In this document: one piece after another, positions 22,000 to 32,472 of the stretch
Position numbering within the stretch: position 1 is the stretch's first letter
How the letters are laid out: each line of letters begins with the position of its first letter
NCBI GenBank assembly: GCA_009809945.1
Contig: WTPW01000185.1
Coordinates: forward strand, 1 to 64,000
Direction of reading: 5' to 3'
Source of the DNA: Gigaspora margarita
Taxonomy: Eukaryota > Glomeromycota > Glomeromycetes > Diversisporales > Gigasporaceae
DNA: 64,000 nt
Position numbers and translations under genes: made by a program
Notes under the pieces: model-generated
What the model was told of the DNA's origin: nothing
The model's input: the letters and a program-made list of their open reading frames with translations, nothing else
The model's database searches: none

Positions 22000-23863
22000 T
22001 AGTGATGGGCAAATTCCAATTTTTTTAAAAATCCCGTGTGGGATCCGCGCGGGATTTGCGGGATTCCCGGGATCGAGTAGAGTCTCTAGATTTTTCACGA
22101 TTAATAAATATATATACATATATGTATATATGTATATATGATCACGAGGAATGTAATTTCTCGTTAAAATAATAATCATTTCTTACAGCATTGATTACAA
22201 ATAAAAATGCTTATATAGATTTTACTTACTTTTAAAACATTTGATCTTATAATTATTTAATTCATCATTTCAGATTTGCCTTAATTTTATCAATTTTTTT
22301 AAAATATTATTATCGAAATACATATTTAAAAATTATAATGGTAACAAAGCGATCAAATCATAAGAGTATAAAAAATTTTATAAATAATCAGGTGTATAAT
22401 CAGGTATAAATGTACTAAAATTTATAGTGATCAAGTACTGTGCATATATACAAAAATTTATAACTAGGTTATATACATACAAAAATCCATAAACGACTCA
22501 TAAGTAGTGATGGGCAACGCGCGGGATCCACACGTGATCCCACTTGGGATCCTGCGCGGGATGCGCGGAATTTAAAAACTCCCGCGTGGGATTTTTAATA
22601 TAAGATTGTCTGGCCTGCGTTAGCATATCATCTGGCCCGCATTAACAAATTATCCGGCCTGCTTTAACATAAGTGGGCCAATTCCTAATTAGTATTTGAT
22701 GTAAATAAAAATATAATGCACGCATTAACTTTTGATTTGTTTCTCGTTCCACATATATACGTACGTACTGTACGTACATAGATAATGCGCAAACTGTATA
22801 TTGAAATATAATTTTTAAATTGTAATTATTAATAAAGTGGGAATCTATTATTGATTATTATTGAGTATAAAAGTGACTATTTGATCAGAAATTATAAGCC
22901 CGATTATTTTCTTATGAGTCGTTTATAATTTGTGTGTATATAACCTTATAAATTTACAGTAGCACATTTATATCTCGTTATACACCTGATTACTTATAAA
23001 TTTTTATACGCTATATGATTTGATCGTTTTGTTGGCATTTTAATTTTTAAATATAATAATATTTTAAAAATAAATTGATAAAATTAGGACAAATCTGTAT
23101 TGATAAATTTAATAATTATAAGATTAAAATGTTTTAAAAGTAGGCAAAATCTATACAAGCATTATATTTGTAATAAAATGCAGTAAGGTTTATAAGAAAT
23201 GATTATGATTTAACGAGAAATTACATTCCTGGTGATGATTTATATATATATATTTTATTAATCGTGAAAAATTCGGAAATTCTACTCGATCCCGTGAATC
23301 CCGCATGGATCCCGCGTGGGATTTTTTAAAAAATCGGGATTTGCCCATCACTACTCATAAGACATTCATAATCGAGCTTATAATTTTTAATCAAATAGTC
23401 AATAATCATCTAAATCACATAAATGATTGGCTCGAATTTATTTAACCTTATCACTCATATGAATTAATCACTGAAAACAATTGGAGATTTTCGCCCATAT
23501 GGTACACAATATTCTTGGTGTATTATTTTATGCAAGAAATTAGAAGTCTATATTCCCAATTTATTAATAATGACAATTTAAAAAATTTATTTCAACGTAC
23601 AGTTTGCGCATTATCTCTGTACGTACGTATATATGTGGAACGAGAAATAAATAAAAAGTCAATGCATTCATAATATTTTTATGTAAGTACATCAAATACT
23701 AATTAGGAATTGACCCACTTATGTTAAAGCAGGCCAGATGTTTTGCTAATTCGGGCCAAGTGATATGCTAACGCAGGCCAGATAATTTTATATTAAAAAT
23801 CCCGCGCGGGAGTTTTTAAATCCCGCGCATCCCGCGCGGGATCCCGCGCGTTGCCCATCACTA
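22000..23863. mobile_element. hAT-like TAGTGATGGGCAA element (outer copy), 8-bp TSD
   Basis: The left end is TAGTGATGGGCAAATTCC. The right end inverts to TAGTGATGGGCAACGCGC. A perfect 8-bp duplication GATAATTT lies at 21992-21999 and 23864-23871. Sub-ends are packed with GCGGGATCC/GGGATTT motifs. A second copy of the same family lies inside it in the opposite orientation at 22505-23353. Without that, the outer copy is about 1.0 kb. There is no protein-coding capacity, so it must be mobilised in trans. Confidence 0.92.
22505..23353. mobile_element. TAGTGATGGGCAA element (inner, antiparallel copy), 8-bp TSD
   Basis: It starts TAGTGATGGGCAACGCGCGG and ends with the inverse of TAGTGATGGGCAAATCCCG, so its two end types are swapped relative to the outer copy. 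A perfect 8-bp duplication CTCATAAG lies at 22497-22504 and 23354-23361. Its 849 bases align with both halves of the outer copy in the opposite sense. This gives the interlocked A-B-A'-B' pattern seen when the region is read as simple inverted repeats. Confidence 0.92.
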
Positions 23864-23879
23864 GATAATTTATACATCG

Positions 23880-24290
23880 CATATGTGATATTGTCGCCCC
23901 ATAAGATCAGGTGTAATGATAATCAGAACAACCAAAATAAACTGAATGATTTCGTATAGTTAGGGTTAGGGTACGGGCGAAGAGAGTGGTATATAGTATA
24001 GATGCCTGGCGAAACTATTCTGCCGTTGACGAAATGACGAAACCATAAGTTTCGTCAAGTTTCGTCATTGACGAAACTTATGGTTTCGTCAGGTTTCGTC
24101 ATTTCGCCAGGCATCACTAGTATATAGTAAGATTTTGCAAGGAATTTTTTTTGTTAGAGCACAAAAGGTGGTTTCATATGCGAAATTTTGGGTTATAGGC
24201 GATTTTCGTCAAAACGAACATTTGAATTTTTCTTCTTGTGCTACGTTGCACCTAATCTTGAATTTTTATTGGTCGAACATGATAAATAAA
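23880..24290 (+). mobile_element. TTAGGG-core MITE, host of a small hairpin element
   Basis: The left end contains AAGATCAGGTGTAATG, and the inverse of the right end gives AAGATTAGGTGCAACG. Inside, GTTAGGGTTAGGGTACG (about 23960) is followed, after the nested element at 23997-24119, by TATATAGTAAGATTTTGC, AAGGAATTTTTTTTG and TTAGAGC. Limits are approximate. Confidence 0.75.
23997..24119. mobile_element. 123-bp hAT-like hairpin MITE, 8-bp TSD
   Basis: The ends are TATAGATGCCTGGCGAAA and, inverted, TAGTGATGCCTGGCGAAA. A perfect 8-bp duplication GTATATAG lies at 23989-23996 and 24120-24127. The interior is an almost complete hairpin of GACGAAAC/GTTTCGTC words. The terminal TAGTGATG is shared with the larger elements just to the left. 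Confidence 0.92.
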
Positions 24291-24304
24291 TGTAAACCTT
24301 TATA

Positions 24305-24515
24305 AAAAATCACTTCTAACTTAAAATTTTATCTATGAACCTACTTTTTTATGCAAAAAAAATTCCTTACCATACTATCAATAAATCTCTATTCTAACCT
24401 TTACCTTACTCTACTGTTAAAAAGATCTAATTTTTGTTTAATAAAAATTGTTTATTTTGTTTTATATATTGGATCACAGGTGATAATCACCTGAGGTGAT
24501 TATTAAATATTACAG
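24305..24515 (-). mobile_element. TTAGGG-core MITE, reverse orientation, decayed
   Basis: The minus strand reads GTTAGAATAGAGATTTATTG, then a form of AGTATGGTAAGGAATTTTTT, the family core. The right end ATCACAGGTGATAATCACC resembles the palindromic ends of the 61-62 kb copies. It sits tail to tail with the copy at 23880-24290. Confidence 0.6.
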
Positions 24516-24820
24516 AATATGGTGAAATTTTTATTGCGCTTTACAAAAAGATGTAGTTACAATGTCGTGTGAAAATCGGAATTTTATAAATTATAAAAAA
24601 TTTTAGGATTTTACCGTTTTCAAAGAAATAGACAACTTTTTGCAAATTGCAATAAATGAATTCTAATTTATCGAATTTATTTAAAAAAATTTCATCGAAC
24701 TCTGTCAAAAGATGTCGAGAAATTTTTATTCAAAGTTTAAAAAACTTCAACCGCAGTTATTTTTTTATGAGGTGGTGGAAATTTTTCCAAAAATTTGAAT
24801 GAAAATTTCTCAAAAATTAC
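24516..24820. other. Spacer, no gene seen
   Basis: AT-rich with scattered CpG. A phrase near 24690-24730 (TTTCATCGAACTCTGTC, then AAAAGATGTCGAG) looks like a worn form of the palindromic module seen at 19.4 kb. No element ends were located. Confidence 0.4.
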
Positions 24821-24823
24821 TTA

Positions 24824-25191
24824 GGCCACGCAAAGTTAATTAATTTTTCGTTTTGCATAACCTGATGTTTCAAAATTCCGGTCGGCGGGTCGGATTTTTT
24901 TTTTTTAAATTAACTTTTTGTGGCCTAAATTAATTCATGTTCACATATAAGGTACGCAAAGCTAATTCTTGGGTTTGCATAACATGGTATTAGAAAATTT
25001 TGTTTTTTTTTTATCGGACCTATCGGGTAATTCCGGAAAATTAAGGTCATCATCGGGTGACACTGGAGAAAAAATTAAATGGCAAAAATGGAGTAATTGG
25101 CACAATAGGAATTTAAAAAAAAAAAAATTTTTTTTTTTGGATAAATTGGGTCGGCGGGTTATGCAAAACGAAAAATTAACTTTGCGTGGCC
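24824..25191. mobile_element. PIF/Harbinger-like MITE (GGCCACGC ends, 3-bp TTA target)
   Basis: The left end is GGCCACGCAAAGTTAATTAA. The right end inverts to GGCCACGCAAAGTTAATTTT. Both continue through CGTTTTGCATAACC. TTA flanks each side (24821-24823 and 25192-25194), the target size of PIF/Harbinger. An internal TTTTTGTGGCC at 24925 and AAGGTACGCAAAGCTAATT at 24950 show that two copies are involved, either nested or in tandem. No transposase is present. Confidence 0.75.
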
Positions 25192-25488
25192 TTATAGTAT
25201 TTGATGAAATTTTTTAAATGAATTATGTTAATTCATGAAATTGACGTAAAAAGATTTCTATTGAATTATATTAGATAGTCATCGTAATAATTTGCCCAAA
25301 ATTTGAGATCAATTCTACTTCGATAGCTTTCGTACGTTGAACATCACGTGATATTCGGTAGTGCAAAATCACGTGAATTGGTACGTGCCTGTAGGCAGTC
25401 CGTAAATATTAGCCATATTATTCTATGGCCGTGATTGGTTAACTGAATTCATTATTATACATTTAGAGTACTTTTACGCCCCAACATA

Positions 25489-25784
25489 GGGGTCGTCTAA
25501 AGCCATGTACCCACGTGACATTTTTGTGTAAATCAACCAACCGGAGTCGCGATATTTTGTTTACACGGATCAGCCCGAAGAAGAAAAAAAACAAAAAAAA
25601 AACGCAAGAACATAAAAACGGCAGTTCAAACCTGTCTTGGGCCATTAATAAAAAATGCCGGGAAGGCAATTTTACCTATATGTCTGTCCTAACCCCAACC
25701 CCGACCCTAATGCTAAACAGGCTCTAACCCTAATTTTAACTAAATTTTCAAAAAATCACGTGGGTACATGGCTTTAGCCATCCC
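25489..25784 (+). mobile_element. hAT-like MITE, GTCTAAAG-end family, 8-bp TSD
   Basis: The ends are GGGGTCGTCTAAAGCCATG and, inverted, GGGATGGCTAAAGCCATG. A perfect 8-bp duplication CCAACATA lies at 25481-25488 and 25785-25792. It is an opposite-orientation copy of 20376-20669, carrying the same CACGTG-containing ends, the phrase AACGGCAGTTCAAACCTG, and a TTAGGG-type tract on its minus strand. Open frames inside are not genes. Confidence 0.93.
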
Positions 25785-25792
25785 CCAACATA

Positions 25793-26740
25793 GTAATTTT
25801 TCAAAAATATAACCATCTTTCATAATGTTACAAAAGCACAAGATAAACGAAACTTTAAGTACTTTAGGTATTTCTGGGATTCACAATACTTTACTTAAAA
25901 ACAGCCTTTTAACCAAAAAATTAGTAATTTGAATTAAATATAAGTATTAAGATCTTAATTAACACAAAAGTGTAGCCAACTACCTTGAGAAAAAAATTAA
26001 AAATAATAATATCTTCATAATTATATTAAGTTAAAATAGATTATCAATACTCAAAGTCTTACTTAGATATATAACGAAGCATTTGATTATTAGTTTTATT
26101 TCTTAGGATAAGTAAAAAATTAGGGATTTTAAGATTGTGAAAAGTCGCAATAAAACAATTTATATATTTATTTTTTTAAAGCAAATTTAATAGGGTTTAC
26201 TTTATTTATTCGTTATTTATATTTTATTGTCTATTACGGGAGACTATACCTATTTCGTTGACTAAGAAACAATATTAAATTGTTGTGCATTACATGAATT
26301 CAAGGTTTTGTTGGGGCGTAATGAAATAAAATTAATATTATATCATTTATAAGAAATAAATTTTAATTGATTGAATGTCATAAATGTCTTAATATGGCAA
26401 TCATGATATTAAATTTCGTGATACAAATATATCCGGCTAATCAAATTCTCATATGAGGGAGGGGGGTCTTTAGCTATCTTATATACATTTATATTTTTTT
26501 AAAAAATTTAAAAAATATTATCCCGGAGGAAATTTTTTTTATATCTAATTTTTCTATGTGGGGAGAGGGATCTAATGAGTATTCAATTTGGGGGGTTTTT
26601 TTTTTGCAATTATGTCTCAAAGAGTTGGAGAGTGTAAATAAATACTACGCGCTGCCTTATCTTAAATAAATCATAATCCGAAAAGTAAGGTATCCAGGGT
26701 ATGCGAAAAATATTAGTAACATTAGTAATATTAGTCACTG
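25793..26740. other. Low-repeat stretch, no gene seen
   Basis: No inverted-repeat ends or credible coding frames were found. G-runs occur at 26457-26466 and 26590-26596. It could be upstream or downstream sequence of unrecognised genes. Confidence 0.4.
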
Positions 26741-26743
26741 CCC

Positions 26744-26752
26744 TTATTTATT
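26744..26752 (-). terminator. Polyadenylation-signal candidate
   Basis: The minus strand reads AGAATAAATAAGG about 85 bases after the stop codon at 26834. Its value comes only from its place downstream of the candidate frame. Confidence 0.3.
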
Positions 26753-26833
26753 CTAAATATGTGAAAATAAAAATTCGATAAATGATAAAAACATATGAAG
26801 CTTATTTCGTCATAGAAAAATCATCTAAAAGAT

Positions 26834-27088
26834 TTATGGAAATGAATATCCCAATTCCATCGACTCGTCCTGCGGCGGTGGATTATCTATACCTTCTTCT
26901 TCCGAAGGTAAAATCCTGCCCTCGACTAGTTCATTGTATAATCGAACGTCAAGGGACATATTAGTTGTGGTTGTGACATTGTTTACGGCACTTTGAGCGT
27001 TATTTGTAAAGCTTATTAATAAAATGGTTTTTAAAAAAAATAAACATATGTTATAGAACCATTGTATATAAGTTAAAACCATTTTCAT
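26834..27088 (-). CDS. Candidate small secreted protein, 84 residues, unknown function
   Basis: The frame starts MKMVLTYIQWFYNIC and carries a strongly hydrophobic stretch at residues 10-28 (ICLFFLKTILLIS). A small-residue region (NNAQSA) follows that could be a signal-peptidase site. The remainder is soluble and acidic (LVEGRILPSEEEGIDNPP) with no Cys. A TATATATAAAG box lies about 55-65 bases upstream of the ATG and a pyrimidine-rich leader follows it. An AATAAA lies about 85 bases beyond the stop. This is one of very few frames in the window with a balanced amino-acid composition and plausible flanking signals, and it lies in the CpG-retaining segment. No family was recognised. It may be a single exon of a longer gene, or chance. 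Confidence 0.4.
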   Translation of the reverse strand: MKMVLTYIQWFYNICLFFLKTILLISFTNNAQSAVNNVTTTTNMSLDVRLYNELVEGRILPSEEEGIDNPPPQDESMELGYSFP

Positions 27089-27489
27089 GAAGTAGAATAT
27101 TTATTTGTAAACAACATAAGGGTGAGTTGGAGATGAAGCTTGACTTTATATATACTTTTTTTTAAAAAAAAATTCATAAATGTAGTATTTAAAAGTATAG
27201 GGAATTTCGATTCGGATACTCATTTGAGGAACATTATATGCTAAACTTCACATGACTTTGTATGTTAAATAACAAGTATGACAAAGAATTGCTCATAAAA
27301 TTTTTAATTTGAAGAAGCTCTTTGCTTTTTTTGTAATTCCTACCTATAAAATGAAATTTATAAGGTGGTTTGGAGTTGGTGTTTTTTTTTCTGATTGTTT
27401 ATGAATGTACTAAATCGTATAATATTAATGATCATTTACTTTATATTATAAAATACTCTATATATTTGTTGAATAGAGACACAAACGTT

Positions 27490-27524
<35 letters not shown>

Positions 27525-28370
27525 GAAAAGGTTGAAAAAAAAATTTTTCATACATATCTATTGAAAAAAAAACGTATTTGTTTACATTTTATTTGTTACA
27601 CGACACGTACAATTTAAAAAAATTTTTTTACTTGTGATACAAAAGTTAAAATCAATAATGTGCTTGGGAAATGTCAACTGTCAAAGACATTTCAAACAAT
27701 AGACACAATAAACAATCATTTTGTAGATCTTTTTGACTATATACATCACCATTGTTTTACCCCACTTCTCCATAGTTTTTTATTACCAAATTGGTTATTC
27801 ATTCTTTTATGTGGTAAATCCGCTTGGGCCGCTACTTTGAGTTGTATGCTAAACTCATATCCTATATGATAATTCATGTCATCTGCATTTCAAAGTATTC
27901 TTATTTTGTTACTGCGTAATTAAAGGATATTTCGTTCAAATTATTATAAATATAAATGTATATTGTAAATATGTATTTTATATCTTTTTATACCCGTTTA
28001 TAATCAATGTTTCACAATTTATTGTTTACTGGATTTTTGTAATAATGATAAAAACTTGTAAATAATCATAAAAAAAAAATAAAAGGCAAACTTTTCGTTC
28101 GTGTTCTTTAGTTTTCGCAATATAGTTCGCATTGAATTCAATTTGTAAAACGCATTAAGAGGTGTTATCGGATTATAGAACACTTTCAGTTAATACTTTT
28201 GGATATATGCATGTATTTCGAATAATATGTGCATAAACAAGTGCGCCCATATGATACGTTTACACTAATTTAGCCATGTGTGACTATTTCAATAGCTCCT
28301 TTTAAGAGTATGTACATCGATTTTTGGCGTTGCCCAAAGCGGGCAACTAATATCGTTCAATTTATAGAAA
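27089..28370. other. Low-repeat stretch, no further gene confirmed
   Basis: It holds a run of 32 A at 27491-27522 and ordinary AT-rich sequence. The plus-strand frame at 27660-27869 has no ATG at its start and is not called. No element ends were found. Confidence 0.4.
27142..27153 (-). promoter_or_regulatory. TATA-box candidate for the small secreted-protein frame
   Basis: The minus strand reads AAGTATATATAAAGTCAAGC. The box sits at a typical distance from a start point in the CTTCATCTCCAACTCACCC leader that precedes the ATG at 27088. In such AT-rich DNA a chance match is quite possible. Confidence 0.35.
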
Positions 28371-28379
28371 ATTTATAAA

Positions 28380-28530
28380 CACAACGAGGCAAAATAAGAA
28401 ATAAAAAAAAAAAAAAACGATAGTCTAAACCGAACTTGAGGGTACTAATAAGAAATGTTGGGGACACCATTTTTACTTATACTTAACCTTAGCTAACCCT
28501 AAAATTAATTCAATATCTTCAAACATTTCC
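28380..28530 (-). mobile_element. Fragment of a TTAGGG-core MITE family
   Basis: The phrase AACGATAGTCTAAACCGAAC, followed by GTACTAATAAGAAATGTTG, parallels AACGGCAGTTCAAACCTG and ATTAATAAAAAATGCCGGG of the element at 25489-25784. A degraded CCTTAGCTAACCCTAAAATT tract follows at the expected place. Terminal repeats were not found. Confidence 0.45.
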
Positions 28531-28788
28531 CAATTTTGTATATATGACGCACATATTCAAATGATCAGCGTTTCTTATCTAAATTCCGTTTATCAAAAGT
28601 GGTACAGTACCATTTATCCGATTTGCCGAATTCCTTGCTTTACACGTAATAGATTACCGGCGTAATTCATATTTTGTATAAAACACAATTATTTACATTC
28701 ACGTTATTCAATTAAAAACCTAGCATATCATATAAAAAATTTCATGCAATGCACAAGAATTTCGAAGTTACATTCAACCTATTAGGTG

Positions 28789-29198
28789 CAGTGTTGGCAC
28801 ATGACCAGGTCATAACAGGTCATATCAAAATTTAATTAGTGAGATTATATGATTGTAGCTATATAATTTTATTAATTAAACTTGGTGATATAATCTGTAT
28901 GACTTAGTTATATGATCTCAGTAATTAAACTTAGTGATATGACCTGTTATGACATGGTTATATGACTTTATTGTGATATGACCTGTATGACCTAGGTCAT
29001 ACAGGTCATATCACAATAAAGTCATATAACCATGTCATAACAGGTCATATCACTAAGTTTAATTACTGAGATCATATAACTAAGTCATACAGATTATATC
29101 ACCAAGTTTAATTAATAAAATTATATAACTACAATCATATAATCTCACTAATTAAATTTTGATATGACCTGTTATGACCTGGTCATGTGCCAACACTG
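28789..29198. mobile_element. 410-bp near-perfect palindrome, hAT-like, 8-bp TSD
   Basis: It begins CAGTGTTGGCACATGACCAG and reads back as its own complement to 29198, with the centre at GACCTAGGTC near 28992. Comparing the two arms by eye gave only one mismatch (TATAGCTAC against TATAACTAC). A perfect 8-bp duplication ATTAGGTG lies at 28781-28788 and 29199-29206. The arms are themselves built from repeated RGTCATAT and GACCTGT words. There is no coding capacity. The near identity of the arms implies recent formation or ongoing homogenisation. Confidence 0.95.
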
Positions 29199-29206
29199 AT
29201 TAGGTG

Positions 29207-30190
29207 AGACCAACTTGATTCTATGTTTTACATTGCACCACCTTCAGACCATCCTCCTCCCCTTCATAGTAAAAAAAAAATAAAATAAATAAAAAAAAAA
29301 CAAAATTAAATAAATAGAAATAAATAAATTATCTTTATATAAATTTTAATATGGTCGCAGATATTTTCAAAAAAAATTTTATAGTAAGAATAATTAAGGC
29401 CCGATGTAGACAATGAACAAACATAAAATGCTAGTGTGGTTGACAAAAATTTATTAAGCAGAAAAATTTGTTTTAAAAAAATTCCTATATATATAATATA
29501 TGTTAACTCGTCCCCCCAGAGGGTAGAGGAGGGTAGTGGAAAACACAGTATTAAGTTGGCTTCGCCTTATTGTCAATCTAGACTTCATAAAGTATTTTTA
29601 CAATGATCTTAAATGGTTTCAAAAAGTCCAAAAAAGGATATTTACGTACATTAAAATAAATAAAATTTATTATTTATAAAAATCCAATTACTATTCTAGT
29701 AGAAAGACATTTTATTTACAACAATTTTTAATGTGGCCAAAAAAGTCACTCTGCGCCAAGATTTTCTCTATAATAAAACTTATCATTCAAAAATAGTTGC
29801 TAACAATGTAATTACTTGGTCAAAATTCTAAAAATCGATTTCTATTAATATAAGATAACGAATTCCTCATAATTATGTTTTTTTTCACATGTTAATCAAA
29901 TAAAATTTCGATTAAGCAGATTAAGCAATAGAATTTTTTTTACATCTGGAAAATAAATTGTAAAAAAAATCATTGCAAAGAGAATAAATAAATAGATAAA
30001 GTAAAAATAGATATTTACATTATCTAATTTTAGGGAAAATTGGTTTTAAAATCGACTTTTTTTAATTAACAAACATATCATATTAAATTCGGCGCGTAGA
30101 TTATGTGAAAATTGAAAGGTTTATGAAGTATAGTTTACAATCGATTGAATGTTGTGAAACTAAAATTTTGATAAAATGAAATTCCTAAAA
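29207..30190. other. AT-rich stretch, no gene seen
   Basis: No reading frame or element ends were recognised. A short G-rich patch lies near 29512-29540. Confidence 0.45.
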
Positions 30191-30194
30191 AATA

Positions 30195-30379
30195 TTATCC
30201 GACATGTCTTATGTGAACACCGACGATTTTTGTGTAAGTTATTCGGCCACCTCCTAATATAATACACAAATTTTCATCACCTCTTAAGAGGTGAATGAAA
30301 ATTCGTGTATTCGAATTAGAAGGAGGCCGAATAAGTTACACAAAAATCGTTCGTTGTTTACGCCAGACTTGTCGGATAA
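30195..30379. mobile_element. 185-bp palindromic MITE
   Basis: The arms are TTATCCGACATGTCTTATGT, then GATTTTTGTGTAAGTTATTC, and their inverses, meeting at CACCTCTTAAGAGGTG. Flanking duplication is not clear. There is no coding capacity. Confidence 0.75.
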
Positions 30380-30462
30380 GCGTATTATTGGTCAAATTGT
30401 GGCTGATAATTGCTGATTTCTTCACAGCAGATACCGCATTATGACGTGACCTTCGGTCATAT

Positions 30463-30694
30463 GGCCAGACCAATTTAATTCGGTGGTTTACATTACNNNN
30501 NNNNNNNNNNNNNNNNNNNNNNNNNNNNNNNNNNNNNNNNNNNNNNNNNNNNNNNNNNNNNNNNNNNNNNNNNNNNNNNNNNNNNNNNNNNNNNNNNNNN
30601 NNNNNNNNNNNNNNNNNNNNNNNNNNNNNNNNNNNNNNNNNNNNNNNNNNNNNNNNNNNNGTAATGTAAACCACCGAATTAAATTGGTCTGGCC
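30463..30694. repeat. Palindrome containing an assembly gap (30497-30660)
   Basis: GGCCAGACCAATTTAATTCG at 30463 runs to CATTAC at 30496. After 164 unknown bases the exact reverse complement runs from 30661 to 30694. The gap therefore lies at the centre of an inverted repeat, probably another foldback element whose middle could not be assembled. Confidence 0.9.
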
Positions 30695-30918
30695 TATCAT
30701 AAAAACAGCATCCTAGTGAATAATCAGTTATCATCCACAACATGTACAAATTAGGGCTGTTAATCGGTCCGGTCCGGACCGGCGGTCCTTCGGTCCGTCC
30801 AGGGACCGGGTCGGTCCGGTCATTTTTAGGACGGACCGAAAGGACCGTCGGTCCTAATAGTAAATATGGAAATAACCCGATATAAGTAGTATACTTTATT
30901 TTTTATTTTATTTTTTTA

Positions 30919-31856
30919 TTAATTGATGATCCGCCACAAATCGATAGTGTGACAGGGACATGGAAAAATATTGATTTATATAGATCAATATAAATCGATA
31001 TTTTTAGGCCAAATCATAGGGAAATCGATATTTTTACAATTTTTTATGCAGTATAACTACACCATTTCGGGCAAAATTAAAGTATAATTTTGGCCGGGCA
31101 ACATGAATTTGGCCAACCTAAATTGTCGGCAGGTTTCGTAAATGTAGACAATCAACAAACAGTTAACTTCCCGAAAAACATGAACTTAGATACTGATCAC
31201 GTTATTCAATGTTACACCAAATCTTAAATTATTATTGGTCAATCATGGGCAAATCGATATAAATCGATATTTTTGACTATATCGATAGATATTTTTGCCA
31301 AATCAAATCGATATTTTTCCACGTCCCTGTAGTGTGATCATAGTGTAACGTGACGCAGATCCTTACTATTTGTTGATATGTAAATCCTAAAATGTAGGAA
31401 TTTTTTTGGCCACCCAAAAGTAAAACTTTTTTTTACTAAGTCAATGAGTCATGTCTACTAAGTGAAAATTGTAGAGCACATCGAGACGAGTCTAATGGTA
31501 GTTAGTTCATCGAAATCGGACCATTAGATGATGAGATACCCTCGAAAAACGATTGGCCGACCATATGTAAACAATAGGTTTGTTTACACGAAATTTTATA
31601 TAGTCGACCAATCGTTTTTTGAAGATATCTCATCATCTACTGGCCCAATTTCGATGATCTAACTACCATTAGACTCGTCTCGATGAGCTCTACAATTTTC
31701 ACTTAGTAGACATGACTTATTAACTTAATAAGAAAAAAAGTTTTCTAAGTTTTTCTTAGGTCGCCAAAAATATTCCTATATTATAGGATTTACATAGTGA
31801 TTTGCGTCACGTTACACTATGATCACACTATCGATTTGTGGCGGATCATCAATTAA
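30919..31856. mobile_element. Foldback element nested in the TAGGGCTG element
   Basis: The arms start TTAATTGATGATCCGCCACA, continue with AATCGATAGTGTGATCATAG, and pair with the inverse ending at 31856. The left arm is split by the third element. Its interior palindrome includes CGAAAAACGATTGGCCGACC and a module similar to that of 19.4 kb (AGATATCTCATCATCTAC, then TGGCCCAATTTCGATG). The target duplication was not resolved. Confidence 0.85.
30953..31329. mobile_element. hAT-like MITE at the deepest level of the nest, 8-bp TSD
   Basis: The ends are CAGGGACATGGAAAAATATT and, inverted, CAGGGACGTGGAAAAATAT. A perfect 8-bp duplication TAGTGTGA lies at 30945-30952 and 31330-31337. The interior repeats AAATCGATATTTTT words. 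It must have arrived after the element at 30919-31856. Confidence 0.95.
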
Positions 31857-32472
31857 ATATATTAGGTTTATAAATTTTTAAGTATTTGACAGACATGTAA
31901 ACGCTAACAATATTATGTTAATAAATATTTCTTTCTATGCAAAACATCTAATCGTTTTGTTAATTTACTTTGATATTTTCATATATTAAGACAATTCTTG
32001 TCTTGAATCAGTATAAGATTGAACATTTGGCGTGCCCAATTATGATTATATTATTCAATCAAATTATCGAAAATTAAGTGGTTAAAAGTGACAAAATATC
32101 TTTTTAACTGATTTTAACTATAATGTTCATATGTACGAAGTTAATTAAAAGATGTTATTTTGCCATATTAATATACTATATTATTTTTCTAATCTATAAT
32201 TTATATATGACTAAAATTATCAAACGTATTAATGATTGCTCCTCTTATATCATATAAGCAAATATTATAAATTGAAAAGCTTATTGTAAAGGTATTGAAA
32301 TTCTTTATACTGGCCATCGTTATAGCAAAAAAGTATTATTGATCATCGGTCCGTCCGACTCAGCTCTATTCGGTCCTATTCGGTCCTGGACTGCAGTCCG
32401 GTCCAGTTTTTTAAATGGCAGTCTTTTAACCAGGACGGACCAGATGGACCGATTAACAGCCCTAGTACAAAT

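Larger units (their letters stand above)
30752..32464. mobile_element. hAT-like element with TAGGGCTGTTAATCGG ends, 8-bp TSD
   Basis: The left end is TAGGGCTGTTAATCGGTCC and the right end is its inverse (GGACCGATTAACAGCCCTA). A perfect 8-bp duplication GTACAAAT lies at 30744-30751 and 32465-32472. Subterminal regions are crowded with GGTCC and CGGTCC words, possible transposase binding sites as in hAT elements (family knowledge). It contains a second element (30919-31856), which contains a third (30953-31329). No transposase is encoded. Confidence 0.95.

Noticed and set aside
27660..27869. 69-codon plus-strand frame
   Set aside because: It starts at a GTG, unsuited to a eukaryotic gene, with no promoter signal or homology seen.
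30483..30749. Open frames across the N run
   Set aside because: The frames consist mainly of unknown bases.
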